Translations under genes and position numbers: made by a program | Notes under the pieces: generated by a model | The model's input: the letters and a program-made list of their open reading frames with translations, nothing else | Databases searched by the model: none | What the model was told of the DNA's origin: nothing | Shown here: piece by piece, positions 1 through 9,430 of the stretch | How positions within the stretch are numbered: position 1 is the stretch's first letter | How the letters are laid out: each line of letters begins with the position of its first letter | NCBI GenBank assembly: GCA_046329585.1 | Contig: JAXLUI010000002.1 | Coordinates: forward strand, 1,240,001-1,304,000 | Reading direction: 5' to 3' | Source of the DNA: DLKC01 sp002478885 | GTDB taxonomy: Bacteria; Bacteroidota; Bacteroidia; Chitinophagales; Chitinophagaceae | DNA length: 64,000 bases

Positions 1-582
1 AACCGCGGCTGGATGATCCTAATACTTGTTGGCGGCTTGTTCCTCGCAGATGATGTTTTTACCGGCATCGACCTGCACGATTATATATTGCCGATTATAT
101 TAATCTCCGTAGGCCTTATTGTAATAACAAAACCTAAAAGAAATCCTTCATACGAATTCTTCGACAAAGACAAATTCAACTATAAAGATACCGCCTCTTA
201 TTCGGCCGGTGCAGCTGTTGACAACAGCTATACAAGCGAGAACGGCGAGTTCATCAACATTAACGCAGTGTTTGGCGGTGTGAAGAAAATGGTTTTATCG
301 AAAAACTTCATCGGCGGCGAGATCAATTGCTTTATGGGCGGCGCCGAAATAAACCTTAGCCAAAGCGATATTAAGAAACCAGTTAAAATGGAGATCAACA
401 ATGTCTTCGGTGGAACCAAAATAATTGTGCCATCCGACTGGGATGTTAAGAGCGAAGCCACCACCGTATTTGGCGGCGTGGAAGACAAACGCGCCATCAC
501 CTCCATTGCGCCAACAGCCGGCAAAACGCTGATTATCGAAGGCAACTGTTTCTTCGGCGGTATCGAGATTAAAAACTTCTAA
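1..582 (+). CDS. LiaF-like membrane protein, 5'-truncated
   Basis: The reading frame is open from base 1, before the ATG at 13, so the true start probably lies outside the window. The visible N-terminal part is two hydrophobic segments (about residues 1-14 and 22-40 from the ATG) with a short polar turn. It is followed by a hydrophilic linker and a C-terminal region of about 100 residues in which GG-containing turns recur (FGGVKK, IGGEI, MGGAEI, FGGTKI, FGGVED, FGGIEI), typical of the beta-solenoid-like LiaF/YvqF C-terminal domain. In Firmicutes LiaF restrains a cell-envelope stress kinase. Here the gene lies upstream of a LytS/LytTR pair, so an envelope-sensing role is an inference only. A repeat element starts about 14 bases after the stop codon. 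Confidence 0.75.
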   Translation, partial: NRGWMILILVGGLFLADDVFTGIDLHDYILPIILISVGLIVITKPKRNPSYEFFDKDKFNYKDTASYSAGAAVDNSYTSENGEFININAVFGGVKKMVLSKNFIGGEINCFMGGAEINLSQSDIKKPVKMEINNVFGGTKIIVPSDWDVKSEATTVFGGVEDKRAITSIAPTAGKTLIIEGNCFFGGIEIKNF

Positions 583-595
583 TACAAAAATTATG

Positions 596-798
596 TTACC
601 GGCATTTGTAGCGCTCCTCAACTTTTGTTGCGTCGCACTCTTTTACAGCCTCTTTTAAATCAACAGAAAAACATATTAAGCCAGGTGGCAATACAACTGC
701 ATAATGATGACAACAGCTTTGCCGCATAAAGTGAAGAACGCTGAAGCGTGCGACGCAAATAAAGCTGCCAGGTGTTGTAAAAGCCGGGCTCCAAAAAA
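596..798. repeat. Palindromic repeat element E1
   Basis: The left arm GTTGCGTCGCACTCTT is at 628-643. The right arm AGCGTGCGACGCAA is at 745-758, preceded by GAAGAACGCTGA as in other copies. The outer end AAAAGCCGGGCTCCAAAAAA lies at 779-798, and a partner TTACCGGC lies near 597. About 100 variable bases separate the arms. It fills the gap between the LiaF-like gene and the DUF4288 gene. Confidence 0.85.
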
Positions 799-812
799 TT
801 AAAATTGCTTTT

Positions 813-1172
813 ATGAAATGGTATATTGTAAAATTAGTTTACCAGGTACTTAGCAGTGAAGGCAAACCAACTTCACAGTTCGACGAACAGTTGCGCATGA
901 TAAATGCTGATGATGAACTACACGCTTTTCAAAAAGCAAGACTGTTGGGCCACCGGGAGCAGGACAGCATATTAAATGGCCTTAATAAACCCGTGTTGTG
1001 GAAGTTTATTGATGTGACAGAAGTGCATGTATTAGGCGGATTGAAAGATGGAACTGAGATAACTTCGCACATATCTGAAGAAGCAAATGCGGCAGCATTC
1101 AAAAAATCAATTTATTTGCGTGCAGCACACCTGCTGGAAAACTGTATGATGCAAACAATACACAATAATTAA
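813..1172 (+). CDS. DUF4288-family protein
   Basis: The protein has 119 residues, close to the usual size of the DUF4288 family. It opens with the family-typical MKWYIVKLVYQV strand and contains a central segment with WKFIDVTEVHVL. There is no signal peptide or membrane segment, so it is probably cytoplasmic. The function of the family is not established. It ends 11 bases before a LytS-type sensor kinase and runs in the same direction, so the two are likely co-transcribed. A repeat element lies immediately upstream and its A-rich outer end is within 15 bases of the start codon. Confidence 0.7.
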   Translation: MKWYIVKLVYQVLSSEGKPTSQFDEQLRMINADDELHAFQKARLLGHREQDSILNGLNKPVLWKFIDVTEVHVLGGLKDGTEITSHISEEANAAAFKKSIYLRAAHLLENCMMQTIHNN

Positions 1173-1183
1173 AATCACAAGCA

Positions 1184-2221
1184 GTGACAGGCTCCATCTT
1201 ATCCGATAAGAATTTCAAAACCGCGTTTGCATCGTGGTGGCTGATATGGAGTTTCATTCATTACCTGGCACTGAGCGATAAAGGTATCAGCGTTGAACAG
1301 GCCATCACTGATAGCGTTATCAGTAATCTTTTATTGGCCGGAGCATGTTTACTCATTAGCAATAACATGCGCTTTTATCTTCCACGGCGCGAAAAATACT
1401 GGTATTTACTTATTGTTGGGCTGGCGATAAGTGGTTTGTGGCTTGCATTCGACAGACTTGTACTCGGCCTCGTATTTTCTGACCCGGCTTACAAACAATT
1501 GCTTTCAGCATCGCTGAACCTCAGGTTTGGAGAATCGTTTTTACTGCTTAATTGCATGAGCATGCTTAGTCTCCTGCTTTATAACCAGCAAGAGCAAAAA
1601 GAAATGGAAAGCAGGAAACTTGAAACAGAAAAACTTTCAAAAGAAGCAGAGTTGTTAAAACTGCGCCAGCAGCTTCAACCGCACTTTTTATTCAATAGCC
1701 TTAATTCGATCAGCGCGCTCACAGGTGGTGACCCGGTCAGAGCAAGGCACATGATTCAGCAGCTATCAGATTTCCTGAGAGGAACACTTAGAAAAGATGA
1801 CCAGCAGTGGAGTGCGCTCTCTGAAGAAATAGAACACCTGAACCTTTATCTTGAAATAGAGAAAGTACGTTTTGGTTACCGGCTCCAAACAAACCTGGAA
1901 ATCTCAGATGATGTTATGGCAATGAAAATCCCTGCATTGCTGCTGCAACCCGTTGTTGAGAACGCCATTAAATTTGGATTGTATGACACGATCGACGAAG
2001 TGACGATTGAAATAAAAGCAAGGAGTATTGATGGCGCACTCACCGTATTCGTTTCTAATCCCTTTGATGAAAACACCTCACAACCTTTACATGGTACGGG
2101 TTTTGGACTCGCATCGATAAGAAGACGGCTTTATCTTTTATTTGCAAGACAGGATCTTTTGACCACCGCCAACATTGACGGGAAATTTATTACCACGATA
2201 AAAATACCACAGGCAAAATGA
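1184..2221 (+). CDS. LytS-type sensor histidine kinase
   Basis: The protein has 345 residues and begins with GTG at 1184. Four hydrophobic segments (about residues 12-30, 45-60, 73-97 and 112-133) precede a short coiled coil rich in Glu and Lys. The His_kinase domain (PF06580) follows with the phosphoacceptor motif QLQPHFLFNSLN, His at about residue 167. The HATPase_c part has VENAIKFG (N box) and GTGFGLASIRRRL (G box). It belongs to the four-TM sensor kinases that phosphorylate LytTR regulators. Its stop overlaps the regulator start by four bases (ATGA at 2218-2221), which indicates translational coupling. The ligand is unknown. Confidence 0.9.
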   Translation: MTGSILSDKNFKTAFASWWLIWSFIHYLALSDKGISVEQAITDSVISNLLLAGACLLISNNMRFYLPRREKYWYLLIVGLAISGLWLAFDRLVLGLVFSDPAYKQLLSASLNLRFGESFLLLNCMSMLSLLLYNQQEQKEMESRKLETEKLSKEAELLKLRQQLQPHFLFNSLNSISALTGGDPVRARHMIQQLSDFLRGTLRKDDQQWSALSEEIEHLNLYLEIEKVRFGYRLQTNLEISDDVMAMKIPALLLQPVVENAIKFGLYDTIDEVTIEIKARSIDGALTVFVSNPFDENTSQPLHGTGFGLASIRRRLYLLFARQDLLTTANIDGKFITTIKIPQAK

Positions 2222-2952
2222 AAGCAATTATTATAGATGATGAACCATTGGCAAGAAGTATAGTAAAGGAATACCTGCAAGCATATAATGAGATAGCGAT
2301 AGTAGCCGAATGCGACAATGGGTTTGAAGGGCTTAAAGCCATTGCACAGCATCAACCCGATATTATATTCCTCGATATCCAGATGCCGAAGATCAATGGC
2401 TTTGAAATGCTTGAACTGGTGGAAAATCCCCCGGCCGTTATATTCACGACCGCTTTTGAAGAATATGCCATAAAGGCCTTTGAAACACATGCAATAGATT
2501 ACCTGCTTAAGCCTTTCAGCAAAGAAAGGTTTGATAAAGCCCTGCAAAAATTATTGCAACAGCAGAAAACTGCCGTCGAAAAAACAAAGGAGTTGCTGGA
2601 AGCGCCCGCCGAATCGCCGATTCAGCAGAACAGAATTGTTGTAAAAGACGGCAGTAAAATAAAAATCATACCAGTAACGCAAATACAATATCTCGAAGCC
2701 GCGGATGACTATGTAAAAATTATTACGAATGAAGGCACCTATCTCAAAAAAAAGACGATGCAGTATTTTGAACATAGTTTGCAGACAGCGCAGTTTGTAA
2801 GGGTTCACCGTTCCTTTATAGTGAACATCCAACTCATTACCAGAATAGATGCATATGAAAAAGACAGCCATATCGCACTCCTAAACACAGGCGCAAAAAT
2901 ATTGGTCAGCAAGACCGGGTACGCTAAACTTAAGGAAGTACTTGGGCTATAA
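2218..2952 (+). CDS. LytTR-family response regulator
   Basis: The protein has 244 residues. The receiver domain (about residues 1-120) has the acidic pair in IIIDDEP and the phosphoacceptor Asp at about residue 53 in FLDIQMP, plus the conserved TTAFEEYAIKAFE and LLKPF segments. The LytTR DNA-binding domain (about residues 145-244) has IQYLEAADDYVKI and FVRVHRSFIVN, characteristic of the family. It is the cognate partner of the overlapping upstream kinase. The target genes are unknown; LytTR regulators often control neighbouring envelope genes, here possibly the LiaF-like gene. Confidence 0.92.
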   Translation: MKAIIIDDEPLARSIVKEYLQAYNEIAIVAECDNGFEGLKAIAQHQPDIIFLDIQMPKINGFEMLELVENPPAVIFTTAFEEYAIKAFETHAIDYLLKPFSKERFDKALQKLLQQQKTAVEKTKELLEAPAESPIQQNRIVVKDGSKIKIIPVTQIQYLEAADDYVKIITNEGTYLKKKTMQYFEHSLQTAQFVRVHRSFIVNIQLITRIDAYEKDSHIALLNTGAKILVSKTGYAKLKEVLGL

Positions 2953-2986
2953 ATCCGGTAAATTTTATTTTATTTTAAAGCTTGTT

Positions 2987-3016
2987 TTGGCATAATGGAA
3001 TTGAACCCTATTTTTG
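2987..3016 (+). promoter_or_regulatory. Bacteroidota-type promoter for tRNA-Ala
   Basis: TTG at 2987-2989, 19 bases, then TATTTTTG at 3009-3016. This fits the Bacteroidota primary-sigma consensus (TTG, 17-23 bases, TAnnTTTG). It lies about 58 bases upstream of the tRNA. The context CCTATTTTTGCAGCCC recurs almost exactly before tRNA-Gln at 20123-20139. Confidence 0.7.
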
Positions 3017-3074
3017 CAGCCCCTTTATTACCCCTGAAGGAATTGGATTGCGATAGATTAATTACGATTAAACA

Positions 3075-3149
<75 letters not shown>

Positions 3150-3156
3150 AAGCTTT

Positions 3157-3176
3157 AAACCCCGAAAGGGGTTTTT
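3157..3176 (+). terminator. Rho-independent terminator after tRNA-Ala
   Basis: The stem AAACCCC / GGGGTTT encloses a GAAA tetraloop and is followed by TTTTT, nine bases after the end of the tRNA. This is a compact canonical terminator. Confidence 0.85.
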
Positions 3177-3393
3177 GCTTTTTCATCAGCTTTCCCGCAT
3201 TTAGTTTTTTTCTCTGCCAACAAAGGTGTCACTATCCACAGGCTGACAGCCAACCCTTCCCAATATTGAATATTTTTTTCCCAAAGTGAAACAAATCGTG
3301 ATCCAAAAAAATAAATATAATTGATTTTCAATGATTTAAATTTCTGGCACAGCTTTTCGAATAGTGAATGCATACTTTTTAAACCCTTATAAA

Positions 3394-3918
3394 ATGAACA
3401 AGTTTACCCTAATCATGCTTTGCGCAGTATTTGCATCTTGCAGCAAAGAAGCCGTACTCCCAACAAACAATCAACCAGCTACAGCTACCGTTTCCGACAA
3501 CGCTATTACAGCCTCTGCTACTTTCGTCTCTTCTATACCCGGAACTATTTATCTCACTCCAGGTCTGAACACGATTCAACAAGGCAATTTTAGCATTGCA
3601 GGTCAAAATTCATATATATCTAAATTTTCTTTTGCTGTAACGAATTTGCCATTGCTTGCTGGTTTCAAATTTTATATTGATGGTGCACAATTTCCGGCAA
3701 CAATCAGCTATTCAAATAACGAGGTTATCGTTGCTGTGAAAAAAGCTATTGCTATTCAGCCTGGTGATCACAGCTATATTTTGCAGGCAAAAACAACCAG
3801 TAGTTCAGGCAGCAGTTTTTCTATATCACTAACCAGCGCAAATATCCTGACAGCTCAAAGAACTGCTGTCGACGTATTGAACCTGCCATCGGTAGGCAAT
3901 ACTTTTATCATGAATTAA
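3394..3918 (+). CDS. Small secreted lipoprotein, unknown function
   Basis: The protein has 174 residues from the ATG at 3394. That start was chosen because it places a clean lipoprotein signal (KFTLIMLCAVFASC, Cys near residue 15) at the N-terminus; an ATG ten codons upstream adds a non-signal tail. The mature part is rich in Ser, Thr, Ala and Ile with alternating hydrophobic residues and no charged core, suggesting a beta-sandwich domain. I recognise no family. It is a single gene between tRNA-Ala and the sugar-acid cluster, transcribed away from it. The intergenic space downstream holds a repeat element. Confidence 0.6.
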   Translation: MNKFTLIMLCAVFASCSKEAVLPTNNQPATATVSDNAITASATFVSSIPGTIYLTPGLNTIQQGNFSIAGQNSYISKFSFAVTNLPLLAGFKFYIDGAQFPATISYSNNEVIVAVKKAIAIQPGDHSYILQAKTTSSSGSSFSISLTSANILTAQRTAVDVLNLPSVGNTFIMN

Positions 3919-4147
3919 TCAATATTCAATAGCTATTATTAAAAAGAATAACAAGGCTTAGGGCCATTAGCCTCGATCATTCAACCTTACAAGGCATTCC
4001 ACCTCCAACGTAAGGAACAAAAATTCAAAATTGTTTATAAGGGGAAAAAAGCAGGAAGCGGATCAGTAAAACGGTTCGCTTTTCTGTTTTAATACACTAT
4101 CAAATGCTGAAATTTATTGGTTACAAGCTTCAACTCTTGTTTAAGCA

Positions 4148-4300
4148 GTTGTTGCGTCGCACACTTGTACCGAGGTAAAAAAAAGCGACAAGCACTTAGG
4201 CTTCAAGCCAGGTAGTTTGCCCTTTTCATTGTTGATTAGTGTTAAGAACGTTCCAGTGAGTGACACAACAAAAGCTGAATAGCATTGCTACAGCCGGAAA
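4148..4300. repeat. Palindromic repeat element E2 (mixed arm types)
   Basis: The left arm GTTGCGTCGCACACTTGTAC is at 4151-4170. The right arm is of the second type, GTGAGTGACACAAC at 4256-4269, preceded by GTTAAGAACGTTCCA. CAGCCGGAAA at 4291-4300 is the outer end. The copy separates the convergent lipoprotein and uxaA genes (3919-4306), where nothing else is apparent. Confidence 0.85.
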
Positions 4301-4306
4301 CAATAG

Positions 4307-5959
4307 CTATAGACTAACTCCCCGCTTCCAGGGGATGAAATCGTCTTGGCCGTGCTTTACTGCAGCCACTTCAATATTTCCGCTTGCAACCTCGATTACG
4401 TAATCGAGGATCCTTGCCCCTGCTTCTTCAATTGTTTCGTTGCCTTCGATGATTGTTCCGGTATCGATATCGATGATATCGCCCATTTTTTTGAACAAAA
4501 CTGTATTACTCGAAATTTTCACAACCGGCACGACAGGATTTCCTGTTGGTGTTCCGAGCCCAGTGGTGAACAAAACAACTGTGGCGCCCGATGCGACCTC
4601 AGCGGTAGTTGATTCCACATCATTGCCGGGTGTGCACAACAAATTAAGACCTGGTTTGGAGACCTTTTCGGGGTAATCAAGCACATCTGTAACAGGCGAA
4701 GTACCGCCCTTTTTAGCCGCACCAGCTGACTTTATTGCATCTGTTATGAGGCCATCTTTTATATTGCCAGGAGATGGATTCATATCAAAACCAGACCCAA
4801 CAGCTTTGGCCCTGTTGTTATAAGTGATCATGAGATGACCAAACCGCTCGGCCGTTGCTTCATCAATGCAACGGTCGCTTAAATTTTGTTCCACTCCACA
4901 CAATTCCGGAAACTCGCTTAAAATAACAGTACCCCCTAATGCTACGAGAAGATCGGATGTATATCCGATCGCGGGATTCGCGGAAATACCAGAGAAGCCA
5001 TCACTTCCTCCACACTCAAGACCAATACAAATCTTGTCGACCGGTGCAGGTCTTCTTTCTTGTTGGTTGGCGATCATTAAACCGGCAAATGTTTTCTTTA
5101 TGGCCTGGGCAATCAACTCATTTATCTCCCCTATTTTTTGCTGTTCCAAAATATAGATGGGTTTGTCAAAATTGGGTGAGCGCCTGGCAATCTCACTTTC
5201 GAGCATCGCCACCTGCGCATTCTGACATCCGAGACTTAGTACCGTTGCTCCCGCCACATTAGGATGTGTTACATAGCCCGCCAGCAAGCCACACAAAGCC
5301 TGTGCGTCCTGCCTCGTTCCCCCGCAACCTAACTCGTGTGACAAAAATTTGATTCCATCGACATTTGGAAACAGGCGGTCTGATTTTTTCATGGCAGCAT
5401 CGACCTGTATATCGGCGTTAAGAATTGATTCCACATCGCTTCCTGCCTGGTACATTTCAATCAACTGCTTTGATTGCTGCCGGAATGACTGGTTATTCCC
5501 ATAGCCTAATTCATTTACCAGTGATTGTTCTAAAATATCCAGATTCCGGTTTTCACAAAAAACCATAGGTATCACTATCCAATAGTTAGCAGTTCCAACA
5601 GAGCCATCGCTTCTGTAATATCCATTAAAAGTTCGCCCCTGGTATTTTGACACATCAGGAACCGACCAATGAGTATTTCTCTCGCCGGTTTTAAAATCAC
5701 CAGATGCATGTTTCACGTTGGTCGTGTTTATCCATGAACCACTGGCGATGGACTGCTGCGCTTTTCCCACGAGCACGCCATACATAATAATCTCGGCCCC
5801 CGCAGCCAGGTCACAGATGGCAAACTTATGTTTTGCCTTGATATTGTCCTGTAGCTGGTAAACCGATCCATCAAATGCTATGCGCTCGCCCTTTAACAGG
5901 TCGGTAAGTGCGACCAATACATTGTCCGACGGATGAACTTTTAAAACACGATGTTTCAT
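4307..5959 (-). CDS. uxaA: UxaA-family altronate/sugar-acid dehydratase
   Basis: The protein has 550 residues, longer than the roughly 500 of enterobacterial UxaA. An N-terminal SAF-like domain (about residues 1-95) has the GERIAFDG strand and is joined to the large D-galactarate dehydratase/altronate hydrolase domain. The conserved ELGCGGTRQDAQ, SLGCQNAQ, GLECGGSDGFSGISANP and STTAEVASGATVVLFTTGLGTPTG segments are all present. UxaA converts D-altronate to 2-keto-3-deoxygluconate using a divalent metal. The gene lies 24 bases downstream of uxaB. In a fucose-type locus, members of this family have been proposed as L-fuconate dehydratases (Campylobacter), so a second or alternative substrate is possible here. 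Confidence 0.88.
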   Translation of the reverse strand: MKHRVLKVHPSDNVLVALTDLLKGERIAFDGSVYQLQDNIKAKHKFAICDLAAGAEIIMYGVLVGKAQQSIASGSWINTTNVKHASGDFKTGERNTHWSVPDVSKYQGRTFNGYYRSDGSVGTANYWIVIPMVFCENRNLDILEQSLVNELGYGNNQSFRQQSKQLIEMYQAGSDVESILNADIQVDAAMKKSDRLFPNVDGIKFLSHELGCGGTRQDAQALCGLLAGYVTHPNVAGATVLSLGCQNAQVAMLESEIARRSPNFDKPIYILEQQKIGEINELIAQAIKKTFAGLMIANQQERRPAPVDKICIGLECGGSDGFSGISANPAIGYTSDLLVALGGTVILSEFPELCGVEQNLSDRCIDEATAERFGHLMITYNNRAKAVGSGFDMNPSPGNIKDGLITDAIKSAGAAKKGGTSPVTDVLDYPEKVSKPGLNLLCTPGNDVESTTAEVASGATVVLFTTGLGTPTGNPVVPVVKISSNTVLFKKMGDIIDIDTGTIIEGNETIEEAGARILDYVIEVASGNIEVAAVKHGQDDFIPWKRGVSL

Positions 5960-5983
5960 TGAAATTATATTTCGGCATTAAGA

Positions 5984-7489
5984 TTATTGTTCCTGCATTT
6001 GCAACAAAGCCACTAAGGCTCCTTTCTGTATAATTTGGCTGAGTTGCCCCTGCACTGCTGCGATAAATTCATAAAAATAGCTAAGATCGACGCCCCACAA
6101 TTCTTTCGAGTGAAAGACCTCTACAACCACCTCATCGGCGCTTTTAGTTTTCCAAAGCTCATAAAAGAATGCAGCACTATCATCACTAATCCGATAATAT
6201 TGCCCATTTAGGGATCCGAAATATGCGCCTGCTTCCTCTTTCACCGCTTTCATAAATAAGATATACGCGGCAAAACCCAACGCGAAACGTTGTGGTACCG
6301 TTTCGTACAACTCATAGTACCTGAGCAGCACTGGTATAGCCCGCATTTTTATTTTAGAGCTGTATTGGAGAGTGATATTGATCCATTGATGTTCCAGATA
6401 AGGATTTCGAAAGCGGTCGAGCACCTGGTATCCATAACCGGAAGCAATCCCATCAGGCAAGGGACACGGTATCGCCTGCGCAATTTCTCTTAACATCAGA
6501 TCGGAGATAAAAGCAGACAAATATGCGTCCCCCATTCCATCTTTGACTGTATTACTACCACAAAGACATGCTAGCCCGCATGTAAGGGTATGCGTGGCAT
6601 TGAGCATCCGCAATTTCAGTTCTTTGTACACTTCAATATTCGGTTCGATAACCACGGCTTTGTCGGCACTGAAAAAAGAAAGCATCGACTGCTCATGATA
6701 ATCGCCTTCTATTGCCCATAAACGATAGTGTTCACATACTTCCAGCAACTCATCTTTATACCCTAGCTGATGTCTCAGTTCTGTAAGCTTATTTTCCGGT
6801 GGCTTACCGGGAACAATACGATCGACAAGCGAATTACAAAACCGGTTGTGTTCTTTCAGCCACGTAGTAAAGTCACTACCGAGATTATTATAATGTGCCA
6901 GTTCTTCAACTATGGAAAATAATTTCTTTCCATTCTCAGAAATTAATTCGGTCGGAATAATGACCATCCCGGCCTCCGCACTTCCCGCAAATGCAAGCCA
7001 GCGATGATATAAAAATGCCAGCAGTTTTGCAGGGTATGATGAAGGAGGTTTTTGGTGAATCGATTCTTTCACCAACTGCAATCCCACCTCTGTCGTGTTC
7101 GAAATAACAATCTGCATCTGCCTGTTATGTGCATAGGCAAGCACATCATTCCATTGGTCTTTTGCAGAAAGCACTTTGCTTATCGCAGAGCAAATAATAT
7201 TTTCTTCTACCTTCTGGCCATCTTGCACACCACGCACACAAATCGTGTATAAATTATCCTGTTCCTCAAATACATGTATATCGCCACCACCCGTAGATTT
7301 AACCACCACTACCCTTCCGTTAAAGATGCCATTGCGGTTAGCTTTATCAATAAAATAATCGCAAAGTCCGCGAAGCAAAACACCCGTACCAAATTGCAAC
7401 ACTTTATCCGGAAGATCAAACATTTCATCTGTAGGCTTAATTACATTCGCTGCATTTATTTTGGGAAGATTGTCTTTCGAGAGTTGCAT
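5984..7489 (-). CDS. uxaB: Tagaturonate reductase (altronate oxidoreductase)
   Basis: The protein has 501 residues and belongs to the mannitol dehydrogenase/altronate oxidoreductase family. The Rossmann segment is VLQFGTGVLLRG near residues 31-42, followed by GGGDIHVFEEQDNLYTICVRG. The C-terminal half carries the helical substrate domain with KLRMLNATHTLTCGLACL, the UxaB-type signature. It reduces D-tagaturonate to D-altronate with NADH. It is upstream of uxaA in the same operon, and the pair forms the middle of the hexuronate pathway. No uronate isomerase (uxaC) is in the window, so the source of tagaturonate must be encoded elsewhere. Confidence 0.88.
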   Translation of the reverse strand: MQLSKDNLPKINAANVIKPTDEMFDLPDKVLQFGTGVLLRGLCDYFIDKANRNGIFNGRVVVVKSTGGGDIHVFEEQDNLYTICVRGVQDGQKVEENIICSAISKVLSAKDQWNDVLAYAHNRQMQIVISNTTEVGLQLVKESIHQKPPSSYPAKLLAFLYHRWLAFAGSAEAGMVIIPTELISENGKKLFSIVEELAHYNNLGSDFTTWLKEHNRFCNSLVDRIVPGKPPENKLTELRHQLGYKDELLEVCEHYRLWAIEGDYHEQSMLSFFSADKAVVIEPNIEVYKELKLRMLNATHTLTCGLACLCGSNTVKDGMGDAYLSAFISDLMLREIAQAIPCPLPDGIASGYGYQVLDRFRNPYLEHQWINITLQYSSKIKMRAIPVLLRYYELYETVPQRFALGFAAYILFMKAVKEEAGAYFGSLNGQYYRISDDSAAFFYELWKTKSADEVVVEVFHSKELWGVDLSYFYEFIAAVQGQLSQIIQKGALVALLQMQEQ

Positions 7490-7518
7490 ATTTTTTTGTT
7501 TGTCAGCTTTTGTTTTTC

Positions 7519-7702
7519 ATGGCATCGCCGGTTGTGTCACTCACTTCATCTTTCATACGACCTGCGCCAATCGTGAAACGTAAGAGGTGAGACGTAAGAA
7601 AAGTTCACGTTTGTGGTCTCACGGCTCAAGATGATGATTTATGTAATGCGGTACAAGTGTGCGACGCAACAAAAGCATCATTTATATTCAAAAGCCGGGC
7701 CC
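7519..7702. repeat. Palindromic repeat element E3 (mixed arm types)
   Basis: The left side is of the second type, GGCATCGCCGGTTGTGTCAC from 7521 followed by TCACTT. The right arm GTACAAGTGTGCGACGCAAC is at 7651-7670, and the outer end AAAAGCCGGGCCC is at 7690-7702. The centre contains two ACGTAAGA copies and its own inverted repeat (CGTGAA and TTCACG). It lies between eda and uxaB inside the cluster. Confidence 0.88.
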
Positions 7703-7707
7703 ATGAT

Positions 7708-8376
7708 TTACCTGTTCTCTTTTATCAATTGCAATACTTCAATAGTTTTATCATACAACAAATCGTATTGTTTATGCTGCAGAATTTCTTTGCTGATGAG
7801 TTTGCTGCCCATGCCAACCGCAATCACACCCGACCTGAACCAGCCACTGATATTTTCTTTGGAAATTTCCACACCACCGGTTGGAATAAACGCCTGCCCC
7901 GGAAACACTTCCCGCACCGCGCTTACAAAGCCGGGGCCTAACACGTTTGCAGGAAATATTTTTATGAGCATTGCCCCGTTTTCCCGTGCGAATTGAATCT
8001 CTGTGGGTGTCATACAGCCCGGAATCCATAACATGCTATTGTCTGCTGCCACCGCTGCAACAGCGGCACTGAGGTTGGGCGCGACAAAAAAATCGGCCCC
8101 GGCCTTTTGAAAATCGATAGCATCCTGCATGGTCTTGAGTGTTCCTGCTCCAAGTATCATTTCGGGCATTTCTTCAGCCACTCTTTGTTTAAGTGCTGAG
8201 TAAACCTGCAGTGCTCCCACGGCGCGGTTGGTAACTTCCATTACCCGCACGCCTGCACGATACAGCGTGCGCACCACTTCCACGCAAACATCCACATCGG
8301 GATAGTAGAACAAAGGCATTATGCCCTGCTTAACGATCGCATCATATGCCGCTTCTTTGGTTATCATATCAGGCAA
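7708..8376 (-). CDS. eda: KDPG/KHG aldolase
   Basis: The protein has 222 residues, a normal size for this class I aldolase. The TIM-barrel landmarks are in order: MEVTNR (Glu near residue 47), GAGTL, FFVAPNLS, PGCMTPTEI, LIKIFPAN with the Schiff-base Lys near residue 139, and FIPTGGVE. It cleaves 2-keto-3-deoxy-6-phosphogluconate to pyruvate and glyceraldehyde-3-phosphate. Its start overlaps the end of kdgK by eight bases, so the kinase and aldolase are translationally coupled. Together they finish hexuronate catabolism begun by UxaB and UxaA. Confidence 0.92.
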   Translation of the reverse strand: MPDMITKEAAYDAIVKQGIMPLFYYPDVDVCVEVVRTLYRAGVRVMEVTNRAVGALQVYSALKQRVAEEMPEMILGAGTLKTMQDAIDFQKAGADFFVAPNLSAAVAAVAADNSMLWIPGCMTPTEIQFARENGAMLIKIFPANVLGPGFVSAVREVFPGQAFIPTGGVEISKENISGWFRSGVIAVGMGSKLISKEILQHKQYDLLYDKTIEVLQLIKENR

Positions 8377-9397
8377 TAAAATTTTTTATCTCGTCTGCAG
8401 ATCTCGTTGTAATATCTGTCTCCAAAAACAATTTCGTAAACCCGGCGGCCGCGGCATATTCCAACGTTTGTTGTGTACTGAATTTATTCACCATTCCATA
8501 AATTAAACCGGCCATAAAGCAGTCGCCGCTACCAACTTTGTCTACAATCTGTGCGGCATTGTGCTCCTTTGAGACAAGCAATTTCTGGTCGCTGTATAAA
8601 GTTCCGTAATATTTTATTCCCTGCCCGCCATTGTCGAATCGAAAAGTATTGGCAACAACCTTCACTTTTGGAAACCGGTTGACAATCTCTTTACTTGAAA
8701 CCAATGCCTGGGTCAGGTAGTCGTCTTTGGTTGCATTGCTATTGATTATTGTTTCATCGATCGCCACGCCAAGTAAGTTTGATGCTGCCCAGATATTGCC
8801 CATTACCACATCACAATACTGAACCAATTCGGGCATTACGTCGGCCGGCTTCTTACCATATTTCCACAGCAGCGAACGGAAATTAAGATCCACGGATATA
8901 GGGATATTTTTAGCTGAAGCAATTTCAAAAGCCTCTTTTAACACAGCACCAAGGTTATAAGAAAGTGCGGGTGTAATTGCGCTGAAGTGCAGCCACTGAA
9001 TATTTTCAAAAATATTATTCCAATCGACCATGCCGGGTTGCAGCATTGAAAAAGAGGACCCGGCTCTATCATATATAAGCCCGGCACTTTTTATGTCTTT
9101 ACCCTTGGGCAAATAGTAAATGCCAACGCGGTTACCGGTAAAAAGAATATTGGATACGTCGACATTTATGTCTGCGAGATAGTTTATCACATGATGCGAC
9201 ACAAAATTTTGCGGCATTGCCGTAAGATAGGCTGATGGCTGGTTCCATCTTGCCAGGTTTGCAGCAACATTTGCTTCGGAGCCTGCCGGGCAGGCAAATA
9301 CATTGCTCTTTTTCAACCATTCGCCATCGCCATCAGGAGAAAACCTGATGAGTATTTCACCAAAGCATAAAATCTTTTTTTGTTCACCTGCATTCAT
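8369..9397 (-). CDS. kdgK: 2-keto-3-deoxygluconate kinase (PfkB family)
   Basis: The protein has 342 residues of the PfkB/ribokinase fold. The N-terminal GEILIRFSPDG segment, a mid-protein DLNFRSLLWKYG segment (PfkB DxNxR) and the C-terminal catalytic DKVGSGDCFMAGLIYG motif (here GSGD instead of the usual GAGD) are present. It phosphorylates 2-keto-3-deoxygluconate, giving the substrate for the overlapping aldolase gene. It lies 33 bases downstream of the Zn-dehydrogenase gene. The family also includes fructokinases, but the context with uxaA, uxaB and eda supports KDG as substrate. Confidence 0.87.
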   Translation of the reverse strand: MNAGEQKKILCFGEILIRFSPDGDGEWLKKSNVFACPAGSEANVAANLARWNQPSAYLTAMPQNFVSHHVINYLADINVDVSNILFTGNRVGIYYLPKGKDIKSAGLIYDRAGSSFSMLQPGMVDWNNIFENIQWLHFSAITPALSYNLGAVLKEAFEIASAKNIPISVDLNFRSLLWKYGKKPADVMPELVQYCDVVMGNIWAASNLLGVAIDETIINSNATKDDYLTQALVSSKEIVNRFPKVKVVANTFRFDNGGQGIKYYGTLYSDQKLLVSKEHNAAQIVDKVGSGDCFMAGLIYGMVNKFSTQQTLEYAAAAGFTKLFLETDITTRSADEIKNFIA

Positions 9398-9430
9398 CGC
9401 TTATCGTTTAGTGACTACTTTTTTCAAGAA